Assembly: GCA_015345905.1 (NCBI GenBank) | Contig: JADDTR010000013.1 | Coordinates: 253,411 to 317,410, forward strand | DNA from: Aotearoamyces nothofagi | Taxonomy: Eukaryota > Ascomycota > Leotiomycetes > Leotiales > Tympanidaceae | Length of the DNA: 64,000 nucleotides | Direction of reading: 5' to 3' | Part shown: in pieces, positions 1 through 11,703 of the stretch | Numbering within the stretch: position 1 is the first letter of the stretch | Layout of the letters: every line of letters starts with the position of its first letter | Program-made: the position numbers and the translations under genes | Notes under the pieces: model-generated | Databases searched by the model: none | Told to the model about the DNA's origin: nothing | What the model saw: the letters and a program-made list of their open reading frames with translations, nothing else

Positions 1-21
1 CCCAGGGTACGATGCATGTGC

Positions 22-56
22 GTGTGTATGTATGTATGTATGTATGTATGTGTGTT
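22..56. repeat. TATG/TGTA microsatellite
   Basis: About six uninterrupted copies of a 4-bp TGTA unit, flanked by GT-rich sequence. Simple sequence repeat with no coding potential. Confidence 0.9.
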
Positions 57-94
57 TGTACGGGGGTGATGTAGTGGTGATACAGTGATAGATA

Positions 95-258
95 GATATA
101 GCTAAAGCTACTGCTAAAGCTACTGCTACATATACAGCTACTATATATACAGCTACATACACATACTACATATACAGCTACATATACAGCTACATACACA
201 TCTACATACACATACTACACACATACTACACACATACTACACACATACTACACATCTA
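95..258. repeat. CTA/ACATAC compound microsatellite
   Basis: Interleaved short units: CTACTGCTAAAG at the left, then TACATATACAGC and finally CATACTACACA repeated about four times. This is a degenerate compound microsatellite and likely length-variable between strains. Confidence 0.85.
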
Positions 259-460
259 CCCCACGCACCACACTCCTTCCCTCCCCCTTCCTTCCCATAT
301 TTGCTTCTTGCGCGTCGGGCCTCCCCCCTCGTCAAGGGGCCGGGCCACGGGGGGATGAGAACGAAAAAAAGCGGGAACGAAGACGAGAGACGAAAGCAAA
401 TCCTCTCCCGCGCGCTGGCGCGTCCCGTGCCCGTGGGAGAGGAGGAGCTGCTTGCCCTGT

Positions 461-474
461 CCCCCCCCCCCCCC
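461..474. repeat. Poly-C run
   Basis: Fourteen consecutive C residues on the plus strand. Runs this long are prone to slippage and sequencing error. Confidence 0.9.
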
Positions 475-1482
475 GGCACCCCTTTACATGGCTGGCGGGC
501 TGGCGGGCCCGGAAGGGAGGCAGATGGGGGTAGGCGAGGCAGGTAGAGAGAGGTAGACAGGACAGGTGGTCGCGCACGTATGTACTGTACTGTACGTAAA
601 GGACGGGGGGCCTCGAGTCAGCGGCGACTTGTTTCTGTCAGTCCTTCTCTCTCTCTCTCTCCCCGCCTCTTCCTCTCTCCGTCTCTCTGTTTCAAGCAAA
701 GACAAACAGCGCATAATCCTCGTTGCGCCCGTCCGCTGTCCTCGCCTCGATTGCCCTGCAGTCGCAGTTGCAGAACGAATGCATGCGCGAGCCCTCCCCC
801 TTCCCTCGCGACCGTGGGCGCCCGTCCGTCGGCGTCCCCCGCCACCCGCTACCCGCTATGGAATGCCGTCTGCCCGCTATACATATCTGGCCATGGCTGT
901 TCCCGTCCTCGAATCGAGCAGAGACAACGGGAGGGGGGGCGTGCGTGCGTGCGTGCGGCGGCAATAGTGAATAATGCGAGAGAACAAAAAGATCCAAGAA
1001 GCCTGACAGCCACAAAGTCATTGTTCGAGGGGGGAAGCCAGAAGATAAGCCCCAAGGCATGATGCCGTCATTTATCCCTACGGTACGGTATAATTCAGAT
1101 CTTTCTTCCTTCTCCCTCTCAGTCGGACTCCGACGGACCGACGCAGCAGTCGCAACAGGAGGAGTCGCAAGAGGCGCAGGCCGGATATAGGATATGGATT
1201 ATTGGCCTATTACATGCTACTACTGTACTGTACTCTGCAGAAACATGTCAAGTTTGTATATAGTATATAGTGTATCAATGCATGCGACGATGGATACAGC
1301 GATGCATACAAGCAGTGTATAGCACTGCAGTCAGTGTGTTCTGTCTTTTTGAAACATTGGCACCAGCTCTGCTCCTCCCGCTAGGCGTGTTGGGTTCCTG
1401 GAAGGTCGCCCAGCCTTGCCTCTCAACGCTGCTGATCTTGACACTTGAGTGACCCGTCGTTTTCATCGACACCCTCGACGCC

Positions 1483-1511
1483 CAGCAGCGCAGCAGCGCA
1501 GCAGCGCAGCG
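1483..1511. repeat. CAGCAGCG tandem repeat
   Basis: Three perfect copies of an 8-bp unit CAGCAGCG followed by a partial copy. It lies in the gene-free leader region and is not in a supported reading frame. Confidence 0.85.
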
Positions 1512-2745
1512 GTGAGTCGAGTTTGATGCAGACGCGACGTGACAGGACAGGACATGACAGGACAGAGCAGCAAGGCCGCTGGGAAACGGTGCCTTCTACG
1601 CTCCTACCCTGATCGAGATTCTGACGTGTCAAGGCTAAAGCACAGTCCAGCAGGCAGTCCAACAGTGCAGTGCCATCACCTGGCGCGATAAACGGCATCA
1701 AATAAAATACCATGGCCGTTTCCCATTCCTTACGTCGCCATCTAGACCGTGGATCCGGCACCATCGATCGAGGGCTCCCACGCCCGCCCTGATATGCATC
1801 GACAGCAATCACCGATGTGGCACCTAGGCCGAAGCCGCAGGGAATGGAAGGCACGATGGGACGGATGGCTTTGCGATAGTACTACCGTACCGTACAGTCC
1901 GGCCCATACCGTAACTACAGCAACTGCGGCAGCTGCAGCAGCTACAGCAACTACAGTAGCAGCGCTTCCCATCGTACTGTTTATACAGGTCCAGCCGCAG
2001 CAATGGTCGCTACAAAACGCTCTGTTGGAGCCCTGGGGCGACGACTGCCTGCCCTCGCTGGCTCGCTGGCTCGCAAGTCCCAGGCCATCCATCCCAGGCC
2101 ATCCTAGCATCCCGTCGCTGGCGGCCCGCTGCGTTTGCGGAAGCAAGGGATGCGCGGTGGAGGCACGCGAAGCAGAGGAGAGGCCCTGCCCGGCACGATA
2201 CGATAGCCCCTTCCCAAAAGCCATTCAGCTGGACTCCTCCCCGCAAGGCTATCCATGTGCTCGGAGCGGGCTAGCTCAGCTAAGCCTGCGCCAATCGCCC
2301 CTCGCGCAGCATGGCTGAGCCCGATGCTGCGCGGCGGGTTCCCTGTAGGTTCGGTGAGACCCATTTAGCACGAGGCATCGCTAGCGGGCCTCGCGCCAGG
2401 CGGCCTAGCACGATGCGCCATGCAATGCAGGTGGCTTCGGCACGGCTCTCAAGTCTGCGCAGGGATTCCCGACGCGTTCGTGCTTGCAGCTGGCTTGCAG
2501 CTGGCCTGCAGCTGGCTGCGCTGCGCAGTTGGCTGCATCCTGATGGCGGCATCCTGCATAGCGCGCGAGATTTCCACGTCTACGGCGGCTACTCGCATGA
2601 GCATACGATCTTGTGACCTCTCAAGAGGGATAAGCGGTGTGCAGCCTGCAGCCGGCAGCGAGTCCACGGCCTGCAGCGAGTCGCCCAGCCTGGCTGATGT
2701 GATGATGGCTTCCATGCCGGCCAGCACCATGGCGAGGGGCAGCCG

Positions 2746-2763
2746 CAGCAGCAGCAGCAGCAG
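2746..2763. repeat. CAG trinucleotide run
   Basis: Six perfect CAG units in the gene-free region, with more interrupted CAG/CTG-type triplets around 1910-2010. Confidence 0.85.
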
Positions 2764-4002
2764 CGGCGTGGTGAGCTGATGCTTCCCACCGCTGACGCCG
2801 AAGGGTCCCTTCCAAGGGGAGCATCTTGTACCGCGCTGTGCCCTCCTAGCTGTGGTCTCTGCGACGGCGTTCGAGCTGCATGTACGCATGTAAGGTGTGT
2901 GGAAAAGAAAGGGGGAAAAAGCAAGTTATATGTTGGTGTTGCCCATTCGAGGCCTGATCCGACGCCTGGGAAGCGTGCACGTTGCTGCATCTCGCCCAAA
3001 ACGAGGGCGTGTGAGAGAGGGCTGTGCCGCAGCCAGGCGATCTGCTGGGATTTGGGGGGCAGAGCACCAGCGCTGTGCTGATGAGTTGTCTGTTTGCTAG
3101 GTGCTGCACTTCGGTAAGGCGCACTCGCATACAGTGAGTGCATCTCGCAACCTGCCTCTCCATTGCATACCTGGCGTCGTGGGATTGACGCCCAAAGCAG
3201 CGATGCAAAAATCGCATTGTGAACAAGGTTCGGAACAGTATGGCAATTGGGAAGGCGACGCAGCAAACAAGGTCAACCCCGAGGATCTCAAATCTCCCTT
3301 TCGTCACTCGGTAATCGCCTCGGATCGCTGTATGACCTTGTCGTAGAAGATCGTGGGAGAAGTGAAAGTCGCAAGTGTACAAGCACAAGTGTCAGTGATC
3401 GGAATCGAATACATATATATGAGTCTATTCCGTAACCATCCTCCGCTGAGACCTGCAGGCAATAGCCCGCCGACCGTTCCCTACGTGGTGGCTCGGGTCG
3501 CGCCACCGCTCTCGCCCGCTGCAAAAGAAATATTCCTTACTGGGAGGCAGGTCAGGATTTGCGAGTGTACAAGTGAGTAATAGAGCAATCATAACGCAAG
3601 CGTGAGGGTAGGCTTGAATATGCAGGTAAACAGCGGAACTCCCGCCCTCCCGCTGCAGTGATCACTCGTTTGTTTGGTCCTCCTGTCATGGGTAAGAACA
3701 CGACGAATGGATAAACTCACAACAGCATCCAGAGGATGGAGGCACGGGAAGCCCCCCCGGAGGCTTACGCCGCTGCCTAACGTGTTCGCGGGGCGTATAT
3801 GCTATAGTGAATCCAACCATGTATGCGTGTTTGCAATAATCGGCAGCATCCCACTCTAACAGGGTTTGAGAGAGCAAACTGCCTCAAGCCTCGTCTATTT
3901 TGTATCGCGGTAAGAAAAGCGGTCACCGGAGCCCCGATTATAAATGTTAGCCATGAAAAATGCCTCTGCGCCTCGAGTAATGGACAGGCATCAACTAAGC
4001 AT

Positions 4003-4033
4003 GCAGGAGAGGCAGGAGAGGCAGGAGAGGCAG
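4003..4033. repeat. 9-bp GCAGGAGAG tandem repeat
   Basis: Three perfect copies of GCAGGAGAG plus a partial fourth. Short minisatellite-like array in the leader region. Confidence 0.85.
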
Positions 4034-4132
4034 TAATGCAGAGGATGGACAGTAAAGGAAGGGTGCCATTGATGCTCAGTGTGAGCAGGATGGGGCCTGC
4101 TATGACCTGCTTGCTTGCATGCCCGCGTACGC

Positions 4133-4140
4133 TATAAAAG
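4133..4140 (+). promoter_or_regulatory. TATA-like box in leader region
   Basis: TATAAAAG on the plus strand, the best TATA match in the first 6.5 kb. If it is used, the transcript would start about 2.4 kb upstream of the transcription factor start codon and carry a very long 5' leader. A single motif is weak evidence. Confidence 0.25.
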
Positions 4141-6588
4141 GGCCGCCCCGCCATGAGAATCGACACTATCCGGCGAGCTGCAGTCTTCCGAAGATCCGAG
4201 TCCTTGTATGGCCATTTTGTGAACGCTGCAGTGCTACTGTTGTCCTTGCCTCTCTGCCCTCCTCGTGAGCTATTTAGATAACATCATCATCGTCCGTCGC
4301 GCAGCGTGCTTCCGCGGCCGTCGACTAGTCTGGCATTCCCATATCCGGGCTAATCGACGCAGCTCTGTCGAGTCGTAAGGCGCCGTTTAGTTCTCCCAAG
4401 CTCCAACAGGCAAACTTCGTGTTCCAGCGGGTCAGTGGCTCACGGAACGGACCCTGCAATCGAGCTACTGGCAGGCCGCCTTGCGCGAGACCTATTGGCT
4501 GAAACGACTTTTAACCCATCATCCCAGGATCCAAGCCGTCAATAGCCAGGCTCAGGGTTACTGAGGCTGGGTCGCGCTTGTGTGCAGTCGTAGTGGAGAG
4601 CCCCTGCAAGCAACAGTGCGTAGAGACGCTGAGGGTGCGTATCTCTGGCCAACTCCCACTTCTCGTGTGTGTGCCTGTGGATGAATCCCGGTGTCCGACT
4701 TCGAGTCTAAGTCTACTAGCAGCGTGTCTCTCTCTCTCGAAGCAGGTGGCCAAATCACAGAGCTGGGGACGCAGTAAATCCCCGAGCCGTTCCTCATTCT
4801 AAGCAAGACATATGACAGGCGACTTCAGCTGGGGCGCATTCAGGACTCTGCGTTAAATCGACCAGGCCGAGGCTGGCAGACTGCTCAAGACGTCGTCACA
4901 TCCCACCTTTCTCTAGACGTTCTCTAGACTTCCTCTGGAAGAGTAGCATTCGTGTGCCACCGTGTATCGCCGTGTGCCTCCCTTCAGACGCAGCCCTGAG
5001 CCAAGAACGAGACATAAATTGCCGTCGACGCCCTGTGGTAGTCTAGTGCTAATAAACAGCTCAAAAGCGATCGAGTCGCGTCGCGCCGCGGGCCTTTGCG
5101 CAACGGGACGTAGCAGACAAGAAGCCCGGCCAGAGCACTATCCGCAAAACTCTGCGCCGAGTGCGGTCGGCTGCTACTCAGCGAGGAGCTGGTCTTGACT
5201 ATCGACGAGGCGTGCTTCTCCCATCCATGGTTGCGGGCTTGCACCATCCTGAAAGCGGCCTCTGACGATAAATTGGATAAATTGCGACCCGAGGAAGAGC
5301 CCATTGTCGGAGAAGACGGGCAGAGAGGCTGCAGACGCACATTGCCCGGTGGAGGTCGAGATCGTTCCGCGAGCACAGGTCGGCCTAGCACGCAGACGCA
5401 GCGGCAAAGCAGGCGTCAAAAGTGCGTCAAGAGTGCGTCGAGAGTAAGGCGCCCAGCAGCCAGAAGGGCTGCTCAGCAAACCTGCGCAGTGCCAGGCACG
5501 CAGCGCACGCCGCGGAGGGACGTACCTGAGGACGTACCCAAGGACGTACCTCGCACCCTGCTACAAGAAGGCGACCTCTGGCCTGGTGTTGCTTCTGCTG
5601 CTGCTCCTGCTCCTGTGCCAGCCAGTCCCAGTCCCAGAGTCGGCGCCGTCGTTTGCGGAATCTGCTCGTCCTTTTACACTCTACCCCATACTCGAAGCGA
5701 TCCGGCTTCTGGAATTCACCTGCCTGCCTCTGCCCAGCGCACTGGAATCAGCGCTGCGTCGCAGGAATTGCACGAGATTGACCTGCCGCTCCGCGCCCTC
5801 CGCATTCCAGAGCAGCATTAGCCCTACGAGTGGCTCGGGCCTTCAGAAAGCCAAAAGTTGGCGCCGGCGTGTGCCTGTAGGAAAGCGCACCGGTGGAAAA
5901 GTGACGCTTTCAAAGTACGGGAAGGGAGCGAAACGGGACGGAACTATCTACCCTACTATATCACCACTAAAATCACTGAAAATACACCGGCAGTCCCCCC
6001 CCACCAAAAAGCGACACATTCATAATCCGCAACGCAGAACTCTTCCCAGCTCTCCCCTTCTCTCCTGCATCCTCGACGTCATATTCTGGAAGCCTCATCG
6101 TCTTTGACGTTTTCTTTTCTCGTGTTCTCTGGACGACCAGCTGGACTGTCTGCTTTCCCTCCGAGCACACGCAAAGCCAGGCCAAGAAGGAAGAGTAGAG
6201 TACTGGAGAGACTCTCACTGCGTCCCTTCATCGTCTTGCGACCGAAACAACCTCGGCCTTCTGCGACGAGCACTCTCGTGTAAGCTCAAGACTCGAAGTT
6301 TTCGGGATCGGCCGGGCTGGGTCTACTTTCTACGACATTTATCACAGCTTCGGACACCCAATTGTCCAGTATTCCCAGGCGCATCCAAGATTCAGGACCC
6401 GTTCTTCGACTTAAGAGCTGTCGCATCGCACCACGGCCCTCATTCTGCAGTTCATCTTGACTGAGGTTTAGGCCTAGCGGGTGATCACATCTCCCCTGCG
6501 ACTCAGCAGAGAAGCCCGCATTTCCACAGGAAGCCCACCCCATCCCCCTTACACCCTCAAAGCATTCATCGTGGCGATCTATTCGAAC

Positions 6589-7948
6589 ATGTCGTATCCG
6601 GATCAGCTAGGAGGACCGTATCAACGGGATCCGCGGGAACCTCAAGAATCCCAGTACCCTCCTCCGCCAGGAGAGGACGATGATCGCGCAAGGGCCTATC
6701 ATCAGCGAGCCCCTTCATCCAGCAGCGTAACGCTACCAACGATATCTCCCTATGATCCTCAATATGTTTCACCAAACGGCTACCCTCAAGACCCGAGAGC
6801 CTACCGGCCAGATCCCTATGGAAACCCGCAGCAAGTTGCCTACGACAATAGAGGATACCCAATCGACTATGGTAGAGGTGGACAGCAACATATGGCCTTT
6901 AGCCAGTCAGCACCGAGGCAGAGGACTGCAATAGCTTGTAGATACTGTAGAAGGCGTAAGGTAAGATCCCACTGCTCCATTGTCAATTCGCTTTGCTTGT
7001 ACGGGATCCGCAATCAATTGCAGAGTATTTCAGACCTGTCCTTGCATGCAGCCGTGAAATAGCTGTTGCGGCATAGCTCTGCAGTTTGAATGCCGATTGC
7101 ACGTTTGCTTCGGGTTCTCTTGTGTGGACTTTGGGATGAATCTTCACACAAATGGAGAAGCAGACTGCGGGCATAATTTTGCGAATCCCTAAAGCTTCAT
7201 AAATCTCTTGCTACAGCCAGTTGTAGGTATGATAACCTGCTAATTTATTGCTTAGATTCGCTGCTCTGGATTCGAGGAGAATCCGGCAGGGAAATGCTCG
7301 AATTGTCAACGCTTCCAGCAGGACTGCATTTTTACTCCGGTGTCTTCTCAGGCCCAGGCTTTTGTTCCGGCCCATGCTGCATATCCTCACATGCGTAACA
7401 TGGCGGTTGGGCTTGACGGGCGTCCCCGTATGATGTATCCGCAGGGACAGCAGCTGTATGGCGCGCATGGTCAACCTCTTGGCCAAGTACCACCACAAGC
7501 TTCTTCTCCATACAACGAGTATCCTATGCCATCACCAACAGGATCATACAGTAGCTTTACAGATGATAGATCTGAACAGAGCCGAAAACGCCCACAAGCT
7601 GAGCCTCATACATCGATTCTGCCACCGCCCCTGCCCGGTCAGCCATCTTACCCACGACAAGAAGGAGGCAGACGCCCTGCTGCAGAGGATGATCTTCGCT
7701 TACCTCCCGTTACTCCAACAGCTGGAGGACAAGCAGCATCGAATTATTCGCCAGGTTCCTCGCACTCTTCAACTTCGGGACTCAGACCTCCTCAAGAAGG
7801 GTTGCCATCATTGTCGAGAACGCCACCACCTAGATCATCTCCTGGCGACCGCACCGATCCTATGGCCCTTGGTAATATCATGGAAAAGCGGCCTGAAACC
7901 GATATTGATAGGAACATGCTTGGCAGACTCGGTCGGAAGGGCCAGTAG
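6589..7948 (+). CDS. Zn(II)2Cys6 binuclear cluster transcription factor
   Basis: Two exons, 6589-6960 and 7256-7948, encode 354 residues. The 295-bp intron has GTAAGA at the donor, a TGCTAAT branch and TTAG acceptor, and it splits the DNA-binding domain. The joined cluster runs C117-x2-C120-x6-C127-x10-C138-x2-C141-x6-C148, a classic fungal Gal4-type fold with the basic RRRK loop. This kind of domain binds two zinc ions and CGG-type half sites in the nucleus. The rest is Pro/Gln/Ser-rich and looks disordered, and I see no fungal-specific transcription factor middle homology region; at 354 residues it is short for the family. I start at MSYPDQ because the sequence from there is typical of such N-termini; an in-frame ATG at 6481 would add 36 residues. 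The target genes cannot be told from sequence. Confidence 0.9.
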
Positions 7949-9373
7949 GATGCTCTAATTTCACTTTTGGAATAGGATGCCCAGCTACTATCCAAAATCT
8001 TTCTATTGCACATACAAGAGCTTCATATAAAGTACTTCGATACAGGTGTCTGGCCCCAAAGCAATAAGAGATATAAAGGGCTTAAGCGTCAAGCGTGAAC
8101 ATACTTTTTTTTTGTATAAGAGTTTTTTTTTTTCAGTGTCGGCCGACACTGCAAAGCCGATGCCGTAACTACTGTCGACCGCAATGATTGCATTCACAGC
8201 AGAAGCAGTCTTAAACTCAACTGGATCGTCTACTCTTTTCCCCCACCAAAATCCTGGATTCTACGGGTGCAGGAACCCCAAAACCGTTCGATGAGGAAAT
8301 TATTTAACACCAATCGGGTACTCTATGCAGCATAGTCAAGACTTGGCATACCGGAGAGGATTGATTAGCTCCCTCGACAATATCCTACCCGGCAACCATT
8401 CCAAAGGAAGCAGCGCAACGATGACTCTTCTAAGCTATGGATCTTGTAGAAGGACACCATAATGCCTGATAACTTCTCCGCTTCTGGCAACCGAGTTTCC
8501 TGCTTTTACGCTACGGCTAAGCTGCGTGCAAAGTAACGTCAACCACGATATTTCCAGCCAACAGAACCAATGAACGGTAGAGGGCGTGTTCCCTTCAGGT
8601 GTTTTTTGCTTGCGAGGGTCGTTTCACCAATGAGATCTGCCGGCCAGCTCTTATTAGTCTCATCGTAACTCGTAATCTCATTTTCCCCTTTTCTTCATTT
8701 CCTTGGTTCTTCAGATTTGTTTTTGGTGGAATTGTTTGCTGGATACTGGGCAGGGCCACTAGCAGAACAGTAAGGGGGGGGGAGTAAAAAGAACTAGATA
8801 GGCACGCCTCACGGCAAAATCATGGTGTTTTCGGAAACGGCTTTGATGAAATGTTGTTTTGCTTTTAATCACTAGGGTTGCATCGAGGGAGGCTGCCTGT
8901 TGCGAAAACAAATTGATTTTTGGTTTCTTTTATGATCGTCTGTAAGACTGAAATTGTTGAGAGCAAAATAATTATTCTGCATTCTGAAAACCCATGCTCT
9001 TGATCTATGAACTGAGTGTTGATTGATATACATACCTGATTGAGGTCCAGAAGTCCCTGAAGATACAATTGTTCCGGCTGAGCCAGCACTACCACGTGAT
9101 AGTCCACAGAGCCTGGGTTGTACTACAGTCGATATGATAGTCGCTCTCAAGCTCACCGGCAGCGGATCTAATAAAATATAACGAATGGATAAGGGTTGTG
9201 TCCAGTTTCCCCGGAGATATCCCTGGGTTCTTTCCGGAGCTACGCGAACCTTGCTTAACAACACACAACGACTGTGTTCAGATGGGCAGGCACCTTCTCT
9301 AGAATCCACGAAACCTCAGAGCTGGATTTGTATACATCTGTACGTTATATCTTAGGCGATGTAGATAGGAAAT
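7949..9373. other. Intergenic region, 1.4 kb
   Basis: No gene supported. It carries two long T-tracts near 8106-8133, an 18-bp palindrome listed separately, and a nine-G run near 8774. An antisense open frame around 8872-9309 has no ATG start and no domain, so I do not call it. Confidence 0.6.
8134..8151. repeat. 18-bp perfect palindrome
   Basis: CAGTGTCGGCCGACACTG is identical to its reverse complement. It sits about 190 bp past the stop of the transcription factor gene, directly after a run of eleven T residues. It could form a hairpin in a 3' untranslated region or be a dimer binding site. Confidence 0.8.
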
Positions 9374-10572
9374 ATGAGCGACCTTACAGAGTTGAATAGG
9401 ACGCACTGGAAGTAAGTTTCTGGTTTTTCATAACGTCACATCTGATCCAGCCTCATAGCAAGTGCTCGTGATTTGCCCGTGATTCGATATTTGATAGAGG
9501 CAGTCCTTGAGCTCCATATACGTCGAGTTTCTCTCTGGATTGCCAACCAGCCCTATCGTTCTTATGATTATACTGCTCTCTTATCTACTCCGGCTCCTGT
9601 CAGTCTGTTGAGGTGACGCCGACATCTCCACTCCTGGCTCAGCTCCATCTCTCCGCGTGTCTTCTGGGAGACTGACAGCGGCCCAGCAAAACAGCGTCGA
9701 CATACAACAATCGTTTCGACAAGACTCTCGACGAACTCATCAAGGAGATCAAGGCCCGACGCTCGTTCATCGGCGTCCCAATCGTCGACTCCGACTCTGA
9801 GGACTCCGGGGACGATGTGCCCTCGGCAACCACCTCTCGAGGTGCCGAAGATTCCAAGCATGTCAAGTCGCCCCCGGGACCGAAAATGCTCGACTATGCT
9901 TGCGGCACCGGCATGATCTCGCGTGCCCTGTCGTCCTCCTTCGCGCGCACGATCGGCATCGACGTCTCGGAAAACATGGTCGCCGAATTCAACGGCCGAG
10001 CCTCCAACCAGGGGCTTGATGAGTCCGAGATGTTTGCGTATGTAGGCAACCTGCTTGATCCGGAGACTCCAGAACCGGAGGGTTTGAAAGGGGACGAGTT
10101 TTATGGGTTCGATCTGGCAGCTGTTGGTCTTGGATTTCATCATTTTGAGGACCCGGTTCTGGCTGCGACGAGACTGGCCGAGAGGCTGAAAGTGGGTGGT
10201 GTATTGTTTATTGTAGACTTTTTGCCACATGCGAAGTTTGAGGGGGCGGGGCATGGGCATGGGCATAGTCACGGGCATAGTCACGATCACGGCCACGGCC
10301 ACGATGATGGCCACAGTCACGACGATAACCACGGCCATGGAAAAGGAAAAGGGGAAAAGACTACAAGTGATGATAGCAGAAGAATTGACGATACGGTAAC
10401 ACAGACAGTAAAGCATCTAGGGTTTTCGGAAGAGACGGTGAAGCAGGTGTTCGAGAAGGCAGGTGTGGGAAAGGATTTTGGATATGATGTTGTCAAGAAG
10501 GCAGTTATCTTCAAAGGGGAGATGGAAACTATGAAGAGGAGAGTGTTCATAGCCCGAGGTACAAAGAGTTAA
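9374..10572 (+). CDS. SAM-dependent methyltransferase with histidine-rich insert
   Basis: Two exons, 9374-9411 and 9687-10572, give 307 residues. The 38-bp first exon encodes MSDLTELNRTHW, and joining it across the 275-bp intron (GTAAGT donor, CTGAC branch) gives a continuous N-terminus running into KTASTYNNRFDKT, as in class I methyltransferases of the UbiE/Coq5-like type. Motif I is LDYACGTG at about residues 81-88, followed by GIDVSENM (acidic loop) and the AVGLGFHHFEDP and GGVLFIVDF strands. Residues 202-230 are a tract with 13 His in 29 positions, mixed with Gly, Ser and Asp, which could bind Zn or Ni. The substrate is unknown. The tract interrupts the fold between beta strands 5 and 6, where such proteins often have a loop. 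Confidence 0.88.
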
Positions 10573-10714
10573 ATTTAACAATCACAGATGTTTATATATA
10601 TGGTTGTACTTTGGTAATGCCCCCAAGCAATCCCAAAAATAAGCACAGATCGTTGGCCTGTGTAGGTCTCGGGATGTCAGTTCGTAAAGTACTGCCTCAA
10701 TATGTACGTCTATA

Positions 10715-11703
10715 TCAACGACTGTCGGATTCGATTGGCTCGGAGCCACCCTCTGCTGCGTTCTCAGCCACCTCAACCACGAAGCTACCACCGAGTAATA
10801 TCGCGGGTTCGTTAATGTTATGATGTTCATAGCTTTAATACGTGTTAGCATCCATCGTCTCTACTTCAAAGGCCTTTTAGGAATTATGGCTCATCACCAA
10901 TGCATACCTTAGCGTCCCTACACCTCCAGCTTCTAATATGAAGGAAGGTCCATCTGGTAAGGCCTTATCCACCCATCGCATAGCAAATGCCCGTAGGATA
11001 TGCCCATGGGCGACCAAAAGAACATCTGCAGGTGCGCTATTTCCTTTGTTCTGTCCAATTATTTGTACCTGGTATTTGGATCGAATCTCATCGATAAGTC
11101 TATCGACACGTCTCGTAACGTCTTCTGGAGATCTGTAAAGGCTGCTCAGCAAAAGATGTGACCGGGGAATGTAGCTGAATAATCATCTAAGATGGGACTC
11201 ACTCTCCGCCAGGACAACCGTCTTTCCAAATATCCCACGGTCCGAGTCCACCTTTCACCCTTAGTGCCCTGATCTGTTCACTTGTAATACCCTCATAATC
11301 TCCATAGTCCCACTCTCTGATATCCTCTGTAATTTCCACCTTTGCCTCCGTTCGGATGTCACATTCCGGGCGTTCTCCCTGGTCTTCCCAGGGGAGTTTC
11401 TCTCTACATCCTACCTCCAGCAATTGTAGCGTTCGTTGCGCACGGCGGCGGGGCGAAACATAGCTATTTTCACAAGTCTTTCAGCACCTGATTTCTGCAG
11501 TGGCTAAAAGGAGGGGTGGTATACATGTGTGCCAGTCTGCTCGGGACAATCAACCTATCGTCCCCAATGAGCGCTCGTCCTGTTGCGCGAACACGCTTCT
11601 CTCCATTAGAAGTGAGCGGCAACTCCGTCGAACCTGTATGTCTACCGTCGACCGACCACTCCGTCTCACCATGACGCACGACGAAAACCCGGGGTGTAGG
11701 CAT
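10715..11703 (-). CDS. SHB17: Sedoheptulose-1,7-bisphosphatase, histidine phosphatase family
   Basis: Four exons on the minus strand: 11703-11525, 11463-11203, 11132-10908 and 10832-10715, giving 260 residues. The introns are 61, 70 and 75 bp. The product matches the Shb17 branch of the phosphoglycerate mutase-like superfamily: VVRHGETEW with the catalytic His near the N-terminus, [13 protein letters not shown] rebuilt across intron 1, [10 protein letters not shown] with the acid residue, [10 protein letters not shown] with the second active-site His, and AGGVGTLSYEHH rebuilt across intron 3. The yeast enzyme hydrolyses sedoheptulose-1,7-bisphosphate to the 7-phosphate and so feeds ribose synthesis in the cytosol. 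Length fits the family (yeast about 271). An upstream in-frame ATG at 11730 would add nine residues; I prefer MPTPR. It is head to head with the small gene at 12393. Confidence 0.92.

Larger units (their letters stand above)
1..6588. other. Long gene-free GC-rich leader region
   Basis: I could support no protein gene in this 6.6 kb stretch. Open frames exist on both strands, but they overlap each other, are rich in Arg, Ser, Pro and Ala, and show no recognisable domain, as expected from GC-rich sequence. The stretch holds many microsatellites and short tandem repeats, listed separately, and one TATA-like box near 4133. It ends at the transcription factor gene on the plus strand. It may be an extended promoter and long 5' leader of that gene, since fungal regulatory genes often have these; this is inference. 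A long non-coding RNA is equally possible. Confidence 0.6.

Noticed and set aside
1423-2552. Several overlapping 60-190 codon frames on both strands
   Set aside because: Mutually overlapping, repeat-driven (CAG, TGCAGC units), no domain or splice pattern.
5195-5821. 208-codon plus-strand open frame
   Set aside because: Arg/Ser/Pro-rich, overlaps other frames of similar length and has no domain; explained by GC-rich composition.
8872-9309. 145-codon minus-strand frame
   Set aside because: No ATG at its start, no domain; a possible GT-AG pair inside did not give a sensible protein.
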